Shown one piece after another: positions 35,641 through 48,245 of a stretch of DNA of 64,000 bases. The stretch is from Cryptomeria japonica (taxonomy: Eukaryota > Streptophyta > Pinopsida > Cupressales > Cupressaceae), in the NCBI RefSeq assembly GCF_030272615.1, contig NC_081409.1:207373190-207437189 (forward strand). The letters run 5' to 3'. The stretch's first letter is position 1; every line of letters starts with the position of its first letter. The translations under genes and the position numbers were made by a program. The notes beneath the pieces were generated by a model. That model did not search any database. It worked only from the letters and a program-made list of their open reading frames with translations, and was not told where the DNA came from.

Positions 35641-36849
35641 GCAGACAAAAGACGAATGCCACTTTGTTGCCACACCACATAGATGATTCCACTCGACACT
35701 CACATCATCAACCACGCCATCTTTGTTGCCACACACAACGCGGGGCCCCACACGAACACATGTGAACCAAACATTGCTCCCATGTGGAAATCACTTCTTA
35801 CCTCACCCAACTCGTGACTTGGACAAATAATGAAGACTTCCCTGTCGAGTGTCGAGTGCAACAACCAACACACAAAAGAGGCCCCACATGCATACATCAT
35901 CATCTTGATGGACCAATGTACAACTGCCAGTTGGATGTCAAAGTGTATGATAAGGAAAGGCCCACTCGACACAAACTGCTTGTCACCAAGACATGGCGAC
36001 CATTACACTGAAGACGAATTCTATCAATAAGACAATGGAGCCCGATGAAGCAAAAAAATGGTTTTGTGAAATCGCCATCTTACACCGAAAAGCATCATTG
36101 TTGAGATAGAAGCCTTGTCTCAAGGAAAAACTGCCATTGAAGGGATTTTTCACCTCTGCAACCTACATCATTTATGTATCGTAACACAACATGTTATGCA
36201 TGATTGCATGACCTGCAAGTTATGCGCATCTCTTGTCTTCGTGTTATCCACACATGCTACCTTCTTCTCTGCAACCTCTTGACATCCCTGCTACTCTTGT
36301 CGACATCAATCAACTCAGCATATTCCTATTGCATCTTCATCCATTGGATGTCTTGTATGTCTCTCTGTATCTCCATCAACTCAGCTCTACATACACACAT
36401 ATTGACATCAATGACAACCTCAATGCCAACAAATTTTCCCAAATTGAAGGGAGATTTCAAGGTATAGGTTTTGGAGCCTATTGATATTTCAAAGGAATTA
36501 TGGACAATTAGTAACAAAAACTACAAACATTTATAGTAGAAAAATATCCCTGTATGCTCATCATAGAAACCCGCAGAGTGGTGAGGAGTTGCATCTTGTT
36601 CTTTTAATTGCAATTGGAAATATTCATAATTATTTAACATTTCTTTAAAAATATCTATTAAATTTAATTACGTTCCACTGAACACACTTTCCATCGAGTT
36701 GTAAATTGATTTTAACATAGAAAAATTCACAAGATTGCCATTCTTCAGGCAGAAGCTCATTGAGTGCTCATATATATATAAGTTTTTATGCTTCATTATG
36801 GCAATTCTAATTTTCCTTACGTAATTTAAATTTAAATATCTTAATGCTT
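35641..36849. other. No gene recognised
   Basis: Sequence with short chance frames on both strands. It has CpG-containing text up to about 36060 and is AT-rich from 36500. No domain, tRNA or repeat partner was seen. Confidence 0.4.
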
Positions 36850-36859
36850 TATTTATATA

Positions 36860-38965
36860 TTTATTTTTCTTGATGAATAGAGCATTATCATTAATAATTA
36901 AAAAGTATACTATTCACAAAAAAAGGGGTTAGAGAACCAAAAAAACAAGACTCGCGCGGGTAGAGCCCGGAAAACCAGCTACAAAGCAAAAAACAAATCA
37001 ACCACTAAGCAATTAATGTACAGTGGTTGCAGAAGATAGCGGATCACATCATCCTTCAAACCCCATACATCAATGGGGTCAAAAGCAAGGTCAGGAGCAA
37101 CCCAACCTTCTTTAGCTACAACTTTGTCTTCATTCTCTATCAACTTCTATAAAAAAAAAGCCACGCGAGAAGAGCTCAAAAAACCAGCTACAAAGAAAAA
37201 AACAAATTAGCCACTAAGCGATTAATATAGTGGCTGCAGAAAGCGGCGGATCACATCATCCTTCGGACCCCACACATCAGTGGGGTCAAGAGAAAGGTAG
37301 GAGAAACCCTACCATCTTCAACTGCAGCTTTGTCTTCATTCTCTATCTCCTTCCTGGCTAGGGAGATGGCTAGGGAGATGGCTAGGGAAAGTCGTGGGAA
37401 ACCTTTAGAGGAGCTGGGCCACCCAGAATAAGCATCGAAAGCTAGCCAGCTAGAAAGGCTAGGAGGTGCAAAAGTAGCTCCACCCATAGGCAACCCAGAA
37501 GAGGGAGCACCCTATGGAGGAGAAGTCAAGTGGTGACGCAAGAAATCTCTTCCCCCACCAAATTGGTGGCAGGGAGCCTGGGAACGCGACATGCACGAGC
37601 AGTGAGTGGAAGAACTGCGGTCACACTACCTGCCACGAGACAAAGAACGATCACCAAAAATATAAGGGTCTGGTGGGACTCTGACAATTGTACAAGGGGC
37701 ATTACCCTAGTGGTCAAGAAGCACCTGCATATGGGCAACTTCAAGTGCCACTTTATTCGCTTGTACTTGAATCTATAACATCACATTATTACATATACAA
37801 GCTTTAGCATAAATAGAAACATTAAGATCCAGAGAGCTATGAGAAAATAAAATGGCATTTCTATCTTTCCAAAGATTGAAGAGGATTTCCAACCCGAAAG
37901 CATAGGCCATATCTATGTGAATTTGAAAGGAAACTTGGGAGAGTCTCCCAACAAAACCATATGCTAGGAGAAGGGTTTAGACCAAAAAGACCGAAAGAAG
38001 TCATGAATCCAAACCCACAATTGTTGGGCTCTTATGCAATACCAAAATAGATACATGAAAGTTTCGGGTTGCCCACAAAAAGGACATCAAGGATCTAGCA
38101 CCTCCAAATGCTTGAGCTGAGAACCCAAGGGCAAGCCTTGTAAAAGAATACACCAGGCGAAATGAGCCACTTGGGATTCAAAATTGGTGATCCAAATAGT
38201 GTGAAATCTACACTGCCATGTGGCCAAAGAAGAGTGCAAATGCCACCGAAGATTCAAAGAAGGAACCATTGGCAAATGAGGAACGATCCAATGGTAACCA
38301 AGTTTGGCTTATACTTGTAGAAAGGAGTGTTGAGGAACCCATGCCGATCTTTCTACCAAGGCTTGACAGAATGAATGCCATGCTTGTGTACCATATTTAG
38401 AGGTAGAACCAACACCACTAGATCAAATATCCATCAATCTGGTTGGCTGAAATGGAATTGGGCCTATAAGTCCTCCCAAGTGCGAAGACTCATAGTAGCA
38501 TGAAAAAAAGATCCCACGGAGTGCAAAAGACACACTTTTGAAAGCGTAGAGCACAGACTCCAGGAACACACGCTAGGGGAATCCCCTGAACCTGAATGAA
38601 TGATGACCACCAAATATTGTGTTGGTTAAAAGAGAGGCCATCTCGAAAACTAGCTCGTTCCCAGCAAAGCCACGACTTGACAGTCTCGCAGGCCTGTCAG
38701 ATGCTTTTAGCAACAAAAGTCTCTTGGATTTGCATGACATCTTTCATCACTAGAAGGGTTTGAAAACCAATCCCCTTCCAGGTTGGCTTGTTGATAGGAT
38801 GCCTTAAATAAATTCAATGTTTGAGAAGAATTTTTCAAGCCTCATTACCAGAGAGGACTCTAATAACCCATTTGGCAGATAAGGCAAGGCCTTGCTTCTA
38901 AGCTGAAAGAAGGCCTAGCCCTCCAAAGTCCCTAGGGAGGCAACAATATTCCCAGGCAACTCGTC
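36860..38965 (-). mobile_element. 5'-truncated LINE (non-LTR retrotransposon)
   Basis: A 10-bp duplication TATTTATATA flanks it (36850-36859 and 38966-38975). Read on the minus strand, the right part shows the RT thumb text LPRDFGGLGL (about 38940), and 38250-37980 shows an RT-type zinc-binding domain (FESQVAHFAWCILLQGLPLG, then CPFCGQPETFMYLFWYC). Stops interrupt it, for example just before CPFC. The 3' region holds a tandem duplication of about 203 bp (36955-37355, each with CGGATCACATCATCCTTC and TTTGTCTTCATTCTCTATC) and ends in an A-rich tail (TTTATTTTTCTTGATG on the plus strand). Confidence 0.9.
37955..38940 (-). pseudogene. LINE ORF2 C-terminal remnant (RT thumb and zinc-binding domain)
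   Basis: Frame fragments with GGLGL, AKWVIRVLSG, an HTIWITNFESQVAHFAW block and a CPFC-x5-F-x4-FWYC cluster match the region downstream of the reverse transcriptase in plant L1-type elements. Stops at about 38087 and elsewhere and frame changes are present. The RT catalytic core and endonuclease are missing because the element is 5' truncated. Confidence 0.85.
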
Positions 38966-38975
38966 TATTTATATA

Positions 38976-39247
38976 AATTCAATTTTATTGTGTGAGCATA
39001 AATTAGTTAAAGTTTACAAAATTTCCTTATTGGTTTAAACAACACACCTTCCATAATATAGTTCAATTATCATTATATTTAAGATAATAAAATTTAATTA
39101 TATCACAGTTTCATTTATATCCAATTTTCTAAAATAACATTTTTTTGAATATTATACTAGTTTTCTTAAATTAATGTAAAATTAAGTAAGATATATTCAA
39201 AAAATAAAAATTTAAAAAATAATTTTTATTATTTAAATCAATGATAT
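38976..39247. other. AT-rich spacer
   Basis: Very AT-rich sequence without recognised features. Confidence 0.5.
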
Positions 39248-39251
39248 ATGT

Positions 39252-40245
39252 GGGTGAACTCACAATACTGGTTCCCACTTTTTGACCAACTTTGACACTT
39301 AGATGAACATTTTGCAAAAAACCTTCACTTTCCGACACCTATAACTTTTAAATCGTTAAGAATTTGAAGATGATGTAAACTAGTGATTTGTAACATCCTT
39401 TTTGTAGATTCTAAATATATTTTTTTCAAATTTTTTTGAATAAAATTTTATTGATTTTTCCATCTCCCTCAAAAGTAGTTTTTTACAGGAAACAAAATTT
39501 TTTAAGAGTGATGTGCATCCCAAAACGTATAAATTTTTTTCTATAAATGATAAAAACTTATCTCTTTTAAATTTTGGTTTGTAACATCAATACCCAGGGC
39601 ATGCAGTTGGTTTGATAGTGATATATTGAATATTTTTTATTTTATTAAGTTTTGAAGTCCGACTAATTATAATTTAGATATAGGTGTATGTTTGAACACA
39701 TAACTTGCTCTATATATATCAAAATTAAGTTTTATTTTTTTTGTTAGAAATAAGACATCAATACCTAGGGCATAGATATTTTTCAGGAATTTTTTTGAAT
39801 TAGTTTGCTATTTTTCCCAATGCATTGAACAAAGAAGTTCATGGTCGGTGAAAAACCTACATTCATAAAAAATAAAATAAAAATATATTAATAAACTTAA
39901 ATATATTAAAAATTATACTATTTGGAAAGCTTATAATGAGGACTAAATCCTCAAGAAAACAAAACTTCTAAATGAATTCATTTGACCCCTCAAAAGCTAA
40001 TGTAAAATTGGTTTTTTATCAGCATTTGATAGATGCAAAGGAGACTCCATTGCAACTATGATTTAGAAATAGAGAGGTTCTATCCAAGAAATTTTGATCT
40101 AAGAGCCTTTGATCTAACTCTCTTCAATTAATTACTTCAAATGGGACCTCTTAAAGCTTAAATAATTATATTTTCCAAAAAATGTATGATTTCAGCAAAA
40201 ATCAGGATGTACCAAAAAGTGGGAACCAGCTTTGTGAGTTCACCC
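39252..40245. mobile_element. 994-bp non-autonomous DNA transposon, TIR about 33 bp, TSD ATGT
   Basis: The left end GGGTGAACTCACAATACTGG and the inverted right end (GGGTGAACTCACAAAGCTGG on the minus strand) agree at about 33 of 35 positions, continuing into GTTCCCACTTTTTG. ATGT flanks both ends (39248-39251 and 40246-40249). No coding capacity. Positions 39252-39940 align with 52019-52700, the left end of the larger element with the transposase-like gene, so this looks like an internal-deletion derivative. The 4-bp target duplication excludes hAT, Mutator, PIF/Harbinger and Tc1 types and leaves, for example, Sola-like or Chapaev-like groups. Confidence 0.9.
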
Positions 40246-40249
40246 ATGT

Positions 40250-41985
40250 GATAATAGTTTTTTAATTAATCCAAATAATATATTATAAAAAAATTTGCCC
40301 TATAATCCATATTATGTATACGAAATGATCAAATCATTGAAATATAGTAACAATATTCCAAGTCGAGCACTATATAAGTAATGACAATTTATGTGAGCAA
40401 AAATTATGAGAGGAACGTTATTAGTTAAATACAACTTTTTTCTAATAAGAACATAGTAATTTTATTTTGTGGAATTATGTTATCTCTTATGAATACAACT
40501 TTTCTAATTGGAACATAATTTTTTTTATTTTGTTACTCAAAACATAAAATATCTTAATATGGCATGTGAATTTGAAGATCTGTCAAGTTCCTATTTAAAA
40601 GGGGGGGCTAACATGCCACATTTTGATACCTTTATACTCCATATATTAGCATCAGATAGCCTCATAGATGGTGAAAGCTCATTCCAAATGGAAATGCCAA
40701 AAAAATATAGTTAATACTTTGTAAAGGTACAACTAGAAGGGTTGTATTAGTGGGTGAATTTCTAGAGTAATAGAACTACAAAAGGGAACATACATTTGTA
40801 GAAAGCAGGATAGAACAAGTTGATTCTATTGTTTGCATTGGTGCCATATTTACTCATTTGAATGGACTTTTACGTAACTTGCAACTAAAAGCAAAAAAAA
40901 ACTTTTATATAGAAACATGATCAAAACATATGATTCATTTGAAAAATGCATGTAATATGTAATATGTAATGCATATAACAAGCAAGTGAATTTTTTGATA
41001 AAATTATCTAAAAGAATGTTCACCTACAACCAATGCACATATAATGTCTTAAATAATTTCACCTCTAGTTTTGCACATGAATTATTTGACACAACGTGCA
41101 ATAATAACCGCATGTCTATAAATTCATGTGAAGATTTAGTATTTGTTATTAGGTCATTTTATAACATTTAACATATAATTATTTTAATGGGCTATGAAAT
41201 GTATAGTTGCTTTATGTTTTTTTAATTTTAATATTTTGTATAGTTCAAAGGATAAAGTTGAAGACTTATTGGGATGGTGTACTATTGGTTTAACCTATTT
41301 ATTGTTAAAACAATATTGTAATAATATTTGTTGCCAAAGGGACACATCATTGTACAAGTCCAATACCCACATGGAATTTTGATCTCATCTCTAAATTAAG
41401 AAGAATATTTGTATAGAACTTTGTGTTTTTGGATGTTTCTTGGCATCTCATATCGTTATTAGATATGATCTTAAATTTTTTAATTTGTTCTCTATATTTT
41501 ATGTATTTAACTTTGTGTCCCTTTCTATTCCTCATGGGTTTTTATTTAATATTATTAAGTTTGGTATTACAATTCATTTCTCTTAGCGTAAATAGGTTTT
41601 CCCTATTTTTGGTGCTTAAGTCCAACTTAGGCACATAGTATTATTACATGTTTCTAGGTGAGTAGGTTGAGTTTATTATTATTTTTACCTATGCATTGGT
41701 ATTTGTATTAGGGTAGTTGTACCTACTCCTACCTACCCTCACACCCAATTGGTTCTCTCTTTCTTGTTCTTGCCTATTTAAGAAAGAATTCAAGTACACA
41801 TTGTATCTCATCTCAATACATTATCATTTTTGGTGATTTATATTTTCTCTTGATTTTGGAAGCTATAGTTGTCGTTGATCTTGACTTGGGAACATTGCTC
41901 CAATAATTCCTTTGTCCTTTTCTTTGTGTATTTTCTAAAAAGAAACAAATAATTAAATCTTTACTTTCCTATTAGTGATGAATCT
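40250..41985. other. No gene recognised
   Basis: AT-rich sequence. Around 41690-41830 there is LTR-like text (a TATA-like CCTATTTAAGAAAG at about 41776 and CATTGTATCTCATCTCAATAC), directly before the repeat that starts at 41986, but no ends with a target duplication were found. Short frames at 40508 and 40986 have no protein likeness. Confidence 0.4.
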
Positions 41986-42560
41986 AAGGTTGAACTCAAC
42001 AGATCTCCATTTAATTATACATGTATGCACTACTTTTTTTGTTTCTATTTTTCTATCTATATTCAAGGAATCCATGATGGCCTCTTATGTTTGTCTCATC
42101 TAAGTTTCCCCTCTTTCTTTATTTTTCTTTGTGTGTCATTTTATACTTTTTAATTAAAAAAAAAGAAAAAATTACAAATATCTCTATCATACAAGGGAGC
42201 TATCCCTCTCAAATGTAGAAAAAACTTATTCATTCAATGATAATTTCTTTGTGTGCAAGTGGAGACTCAATAATCATATGCCAACACAAAAATATATTTA
42301 AATTTAGTTTAATGTTTAATGTTGTATCAATTTTTTAATAAAGTCTTATAAATTTAACTATAAATCTCTTGTCAAATTTATAAGACATCTTGTATAACTT
42401 ACAATCAGTGTATCCATTGCACCTCCTTTTGGTGCAAGTGCTAATTTTAGAAATGTAAAATGGTCTCTTTTCAATGTACACCTAAAGTTTATAGTTGTGA
42501 CTCATAATGCAACTTGTCACATTAGCACATCTAGTCATAAGTACCCTAAAAATGACTTTT
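41986..42560. repeat. Unclassified dispersed repeat, inverted partner at 56780-57365
   Basis: Collinear in reverse orientation: AAGGTTGAACTCAAC, CAAGTGGAGACTCAATAATC, TAGTTTAATGTTTAATGTT and TGCAAGTGCTAATTTTAGAAATG all have reversed counterparts. The copies are clearly diverged. Together with its left flank it may be part of an LTR element. Confidence 0.8.
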
Positions 42561-44048
42561 TAAATATTTAACCAAAAATTAATAATGGAATCCCTAGTAG
42601 TTGAATAAAAAAATATCATTTGTTGTAAGAGTTCAATCAAATATTTTTATTTAAAATATAATTTATATACAATCTAAATCTTCTCAATACCTTTTGGTAG
42701 CCATAAATCTTGTTAAAACTAACTTTAAATCCAGTAGAAAAGATCCAATAGTTGAACACAAATTAAAAGATCCCTTTTTTTCCAAATTCACTTTTAAAAT
42801 ATTAAAAAAATAGTAGTCCATAAATTGTATTCAATTTTCCACGACTTTTTTGACTACACATATTGTAACCTATGTAGATAATGAATTCAATTTTTCACAT
42901 ACAGTTACTTAAGTTTGTTTTTTTGTCATTCTATTGCCACTTAGGACTATTGTTTTGCCATCATAAATTATACCTACCCAAGTATTGGATCAATATAGAG
43001 CTAGTTGGTTGGAAAGAATATGTGGATGAAGCATAACCTTGGTGTTCGATGTGTATGGAACCAAATATAATGTGTTTATGCAAATGCATGATTTTCACAT
43101 GTTTTGATCCTCCTTATAATAAAGATGTCTGTGCAAGAGTTGATAATGTCATAGTTGAAAGAATTAAAAACTCCTAAAGTCATGCAATGTGACAAAAGAG
43201 TGCATATGTATGATTTTACTATTCTTTATTACAAGCAAATGTATAGGAATTATGACTGCATAGATGTTTTTGAAGCTATTAGAAATGTAGGAAAATATTT
43301 TAGCATCATGTGTGTTAATGTTTAACTAATGTGTGAAAGTGAATGTTACACAAAAATATGCACATATAATTCATCCTTTCTTGTATAGAAATGATCTTCA
43401 TTACATCTATGTCTTAGATGAAGAACTTGGCTAAATATGTTTTAGAAAAATATTAGTTGTGTGTATCAAGATCTTCTTCCTTTTCTTGTAAAGTGGTGTC
43501 CTCATTATGTTGGTGAATACTTATAGGAACTAGTGCAAAAATTACAATGGATTATGTCGTTTCTTGTATAACAATTTTCTCATTATGCTAGTGAAAAGCT
43601 AGAGGTGTTAACATAGAAAGTGGAATTGATGATGCACAAGGCATGGCTTATTTTTGTATATTCTTACTAATTACTTATAGTTGTAAAGTCATAAATATTT
43701 AACAAATCTAAAAAATCAATGATGATTCAAATGTATCACACTTCTACCTAGAAACCATAGAAATTCTAGAGTACCCTAGAGTGATAATGGTCTAAAACAT
43801 GGTTTTGACTATGCATGTGTGCATGTACCAAGGGGAGCTTACCCTTTACTCCCACACTTAAATAAGAGGATGGCATTCTACCTAAACATCGTTATTTCTT
43901 GAGAAGATATTTATATGAAAAATATGGAATAAAAAAGACTAAATAGTGTTAATACCTTTGATAGATCATCATTGCTAGATGAAGTGGCTCATTAGAATTT
44001 AGAATGCTAAATTGACATTATAATTAGTTGAAAATTATTGAGAAGAAA

Positions 44049-44308
44049 TTTAATGCAATTACAAATACTAGCTCCTTTCGAGCAAACTTATTACAAATAC
44101 TAGATCCTTTCGAGCACCAAACTAGAAACCACAATTGGAAGACCAAGGGTCACAACTTAGAAATCAACTTTAAACAATGAGACAAATACAACCAATGGAA
44201 GAGCAATAGTCACAACTTAGAATTCTACACAAAGGTGTCCCTCATGGGAGTTGGACTTGGGTCTCCACATTGAGAACTCAATGCTTTAACTAGCTAAGCT
44301 CAACCCCT
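44049..44308 (-). mobile_element. tRNA-derived SINE
   Basis: On the minus strand the head reads GGGGTTGAGCTTAGCTAG, with box A TTAGCTAGTTAAAGC (44297-44283), then GAGTTCTCAATGTGGAGACC and a degenerate box B AAGTCCAACTCCC (44258-44246). The order and spacing are those of an internal RNA polymerase III promoter. The 3' part has two similar phrases, CGAAAGGATCTAGTATTTGT and CGAAAGGAGCTAGTATTTGT. It is absent from the duplicated partner. Target duplications were not identified. Confidence 0.65.
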
Positions 44309-45795
44309 TGGATATTGAGGGAATACTTGAATATTGATACATAGTTTATTGTGGATGTTATGGTTTAATACATTATGAATTAAAGATGGCATTTCTCTTA
44401 TCCATCTATGCAACATAAATGAGACACTAATATTTTTTCATGAGAATTATTTTAACTACATACTTATGATACCTATAAGCATTTGATTATACCTAACAAA
44501 TATTGATTTCTACATATATTAATATTTCATTTTTACCTAATAATTGTTATCATTCTATCTACAAAGTTAGAGATCATATTTTGTATTGTTATATTCCTTT
44601 AGCATCTCATCCACTTAGTTGGATATCTACATATTTATATAGTTGAATCTTATATTACTTTCTATTATAGGTGAAATATCTTACCCTTCTCCTCTTTACT
44701 TTCACTATTATTAAGGATAATTCTTTCTCATGATATTTAAGTTACTGTTTATCTTAAATATGTGATAAATTTTAGGCTCATTGAATTAATTTTTGGTATG
44801 TTTTGTATGGAGCACCCATTGCAAGAAAACTTCAAATTCACTTTTTCTTTAGACTGATTGGTAATTTTTATTTAGTATGCATTTTTTTTCCTAGTAGTTA
44901 GTATGCACATCCATGTGGAAGAAAATATAATGGTAAAGTTGTATTACCATACCTTTTTCCCTTGATTTTTTGTCCCACTTTATTTATGAGATTGTTGTAA
45001 TGCAATAACTAGCTAACAAGCAGTTTATTCTTATGTTAATTTGTCTCGTGACATCACAATATACTTACCTTATATTTATCACTAAATATTCATGCTCAAT
45101 CTCCAAGTCATCTATTCTTTATACATATGGGCTACGAGCTATTGGATCATCATATTCATTTCTTACTCTCATAACCAAATTTTGACCTAAGTATCACATT
45201 CAAGTTATTTAAATGTTATATTTAATTTGAATAATATTACGTCAACTCTTTATCTAGGTTAATTATTTTTTGTTAAGGTAAAAAGAGATTTGAAAGGGTT
45301 CAAAATATTTTACATAGACTGGCCAAAGGTGTATGAGATAAGTTCCACATAGACAAGAATAACTTTAGAATCAAGATAGAAAGAACACAATTGTAGCCAA
45401 GCTATTAAACACAATACAATACTTGAGGATCTAACCTAAATAATTTCAAATCCTACCCTAGCTAACCCTAGTGTGTGACTAGGAGATAAAGTTGGAAACA
45501 CTCTTAGCCCTTGTGTGTGAATAGGAGATAGACTTGGGAGGACCTTTCTTTCACCTTTGAATAGTTTTCTAGGACACCCTTAACCCAAGTGCATGACTAA
45601 GAGATAGATATGAGAAGACATATCTTCCACCTTTCAATAATTATTTAGGAAACATAGTTTTCCAAGTCCTTAAATGGAGAATAAATTAGGGAAGCTCCCC
45701 AACTCAACCAACCTAGAGTGCCATGAGTAGAGAATTGTCAAGAAGTCTTATCATCATTTAAAGTTGAATATAAGTTGTGTTTTAAATAATAATAT

Positions 45796-46342
45796 ATTTT
45801 TTATTAAGGAAAAAATAGGTTTTGAGGGGACTCAAAACCCTCAGATTTTACGAGGATCTAGAACCCACAATACCATGCTACCAAGAAGAGTAATCATAAA
45901 AAAAACTAGCAGCCCAACCTTAGCTATACAGAGAAAGCCAGTGCCTAACACATGCACAAGGGTTTTAATAAAACTCCTTTAACCTTCAACAAATACCATG
46001 TGTGATTCCAAGCACCCATAACCTTTGAAACACCACAGATAATCATACATTCACAATCTGGACACATGGGGTTTTGAAAGGCTTCCCTAACCTTCAACCT
46101 AGGTTTTAAACTAGCATCCAAAACCAGCAGAGAAGGGTTTTCCCAAGATCCCTTAACCTATAACATAGATCTTAGGCCACCAAAAGAAAAATCTATCCTT
46201 AACAAAAAACAACAGTTGGCCAAACTAGGCCCTTGAAAATTGCTAGCATCTAGCCTGCCTATGGGTTTTACAAGGCTCCCACAACCTGAAACAAGCACCA
46301 AAATGATAAGAAAAAAACAAAAAATGGGGGATTTTGAAAGGC
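45796..46342 (-). mobile_element. 547-bp retroposon insertion, 11-bp TSD, LINE-like 3' end
   Basis: AATAATAATAT flanks it (45785-45795 and 46343-46353) and the partner segment has the sequence once (near 13506). On the minus strand it ends CTATTTTTTCCTTAATAAA, an A-rich tail. Inside, GGGTTTT followed by CCTTAACC-like text recurs every 65-130 bases (about 45960, 46069, 46135, 46263). No protein domain is readable, so a 5'-truncated LINE or a large SINE are both possible. Confidence 0.8.
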
Positions 46343-46781
46343 AATAATAATATGTTATTTTTAGAACAACAAATAATATTTTTGTGTTCAACTACTATGT
46401 CATTATATATAAAGAATAGAGATAACAAAGTTTCTTGTTTTGTTTTGTTTTTTGCAAAGAGGGGAACCTCATATATATAATTATATTTAGAATAATAAAA
46501 AAATATAAAACAATCATAAGTTTGAACCATAAGAACACTCAAACAAAGATCAGAGATGAGATCCAAATATACAAAATCTCTTCACTCCATGACATAATAG
46601 ACCCATAACATAAAAAAAATATCAATTTACACCAACTGCACAAAGAACATGCTCCAAAGCCTAAACAATAGCATAAATAAATCCAAATAGATAGGGGAAG
46701 AGCATTGTCCAGATTTAAAAAAAAATTGATACATCCTCCAAAGGCCCCAAAGTCAATAGAAAGTACAGGACAACAACATCA

Positions 46782-46916
46782 CCATGATAAATTGCAGACC
46801 TTAAGAACCCTTCACATGTCACAACCCCATGATAAATTGCAGACCTTAAGAACCCTTCACAGGTCACAACCCCATGATAAATTGCAGAACTTCAGAACCC
46901 TTCATAGGTCACAACC
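46782..46916. repeat. 45-bp tandem repeat, 3 copies (1 in the paralogous segment)
   Basis: CCATGATAAATTGCAGACC starts at 46782, 46827 and 46872; each unit ends in CACAACC. The partner has the unit once, near 13932. Because 45 is a multiple of 3, a chance plus frame (46705-46929) shows a 15-residue repeat. Confidence 0.9.
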
Positions 46917-47536
46917 CTCACAAAATTGAAGCATCTCCAAAATCCCTAAAGATTATGGAAGAAGCTGAAATTAAGATGTTGCATAACCTTTTTAGAAGTG
47001 GAGAGAACCTTTCCACTATCCTTTTTTTGCATAGTGTGGATTAGATGGGTCCCAAGAAAAATATTGAGATTATTTACATTGCATATAAGTTACATTCTAA
47101 ATAAAATATTATATGATTCTAACAATAAATGATATTTTTTTCAATTACCAAAAATTTCATGATTAAGTTTTGACCAAATCCTTAAAAAGTAACTTTTAAG
47201 ACACTTCTCACTAAACATATTAATGTGACAAATTACATGACGAATTAAACCTTTAAAACTTAATTGTAAATAGACAAAACCATTTCATACCTCTTAAAAA
47301 ATTAAAAACCATGAAATTTTAAAATATTTCTCACAGAACGAGGTTCACTGCATAAAGTCGTATACTCTAAATTCTTAAGTGAAAGTCAGAAAAGTATAAC
47401 AGTAGTGCTGGAAAGACGAGCATATGAAATATCTTCAACAAACAAGAAAAGCATTCAATATCAAACTCCATAAAATTTCATTTTCTAAATTAAAAAAATT
47501 GTCCTTCAGAAATATGAGGAGGAGGAGGTTAGTGAC

Positions 47537-48245
47537 CATGTATGGGAACAGCAGTCCTTATGACATGAGGAAGGTCGAAATTGAAGCCATGAATGTGAGG
47601 ATATTCTGCAACTATTGCAGATATTGTAGACCCTACCCCTCCTGCAACATCCACCACACTCTTCAGGCTGTTAAACCCATCATAAATCTTCACCACATGA
47701 GCCATTAAAGGGCCAGTATTAGTAGCCATGCCCTCATTGAAAATCCTGTTTGCTTCAGGATTATTGCTGTTGTACTCAAATATGCCCATGCTATTGGCTT
47801 TGGTAAATGCAGGGCAGCCTTCTATGACAGAGTCATGAAGATGTTGATAACCATCTACTATGCACTTTAGATTAATGGTCAAGACAGTGGGTGCACAGGA
47901 TTGTTGGGCATCATTTTTCACCAGCAACTTAGAGATGCTGGTGAGGCCATATTTGAATTGGGGAGTGCCACCATAATCTATTGTGGTCTCTTCTGTGAAG
48001 ACACTAATGGAAGCCAGAAGCCTCATGATTCTAAACAGGTAGTCGGTATGGGCAGGTTTGTTGGTGGAAGAAGAAATATGTGATGCAATTTGGTCCACAG
48101 AGAGGGGATTCTGACTACCATGGATGGCAATAATGTCAGGAATGTTAAGCAAAACAGCAGCTCGAAGGGCCATGGGCTTGGCTGCTGAAAGAATGATTTC
48201 ATAGAGTTCGAGATGTGCTTCCATCGAAGACTTTGATGAAGCCAT
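47537..48245 (-). pseudogene. OMT paralogue reduced to exon 1
   Basis: The exon is 709 nt, the same length as exon 1 of the intact gene, open throughout, and ends in the same phase at a GT donor (CATG, then GTCACT). The protein part runs from MASSKSSMEAHLELYE to VPIHG and keeps the dimerisation domain and the SAM motif VVDVAGGVG. The exons for the catalytic His, Lys and acids are missing: sequence matching the 3' flank of the intact gene begins within 30 bases. Without splicing the frame stops at 47529, giving 238 aa (248 from an upstream in-frame ATG at 48275). Either it is a truncated pseudogene or it makes a short protein with the dimerisation domain only. The absence of any indel in exon 1 is noteworthy, since substitutions are common. 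Confidence 0.85.

Noticed and set aside
33788-36467. Several frames of 60-104 codons on both strands as candidate genes
   Set aside because: They overlap each other and the minisatellites, and none shows a conserved motif, start context or intron structure.
44246-44297. Possible functional tRNA gene
   Set aside because: The A and B boxes are present but box B is degenerate and no cloverleaf with acceptor stem can be drawn; it fits a SINE head.
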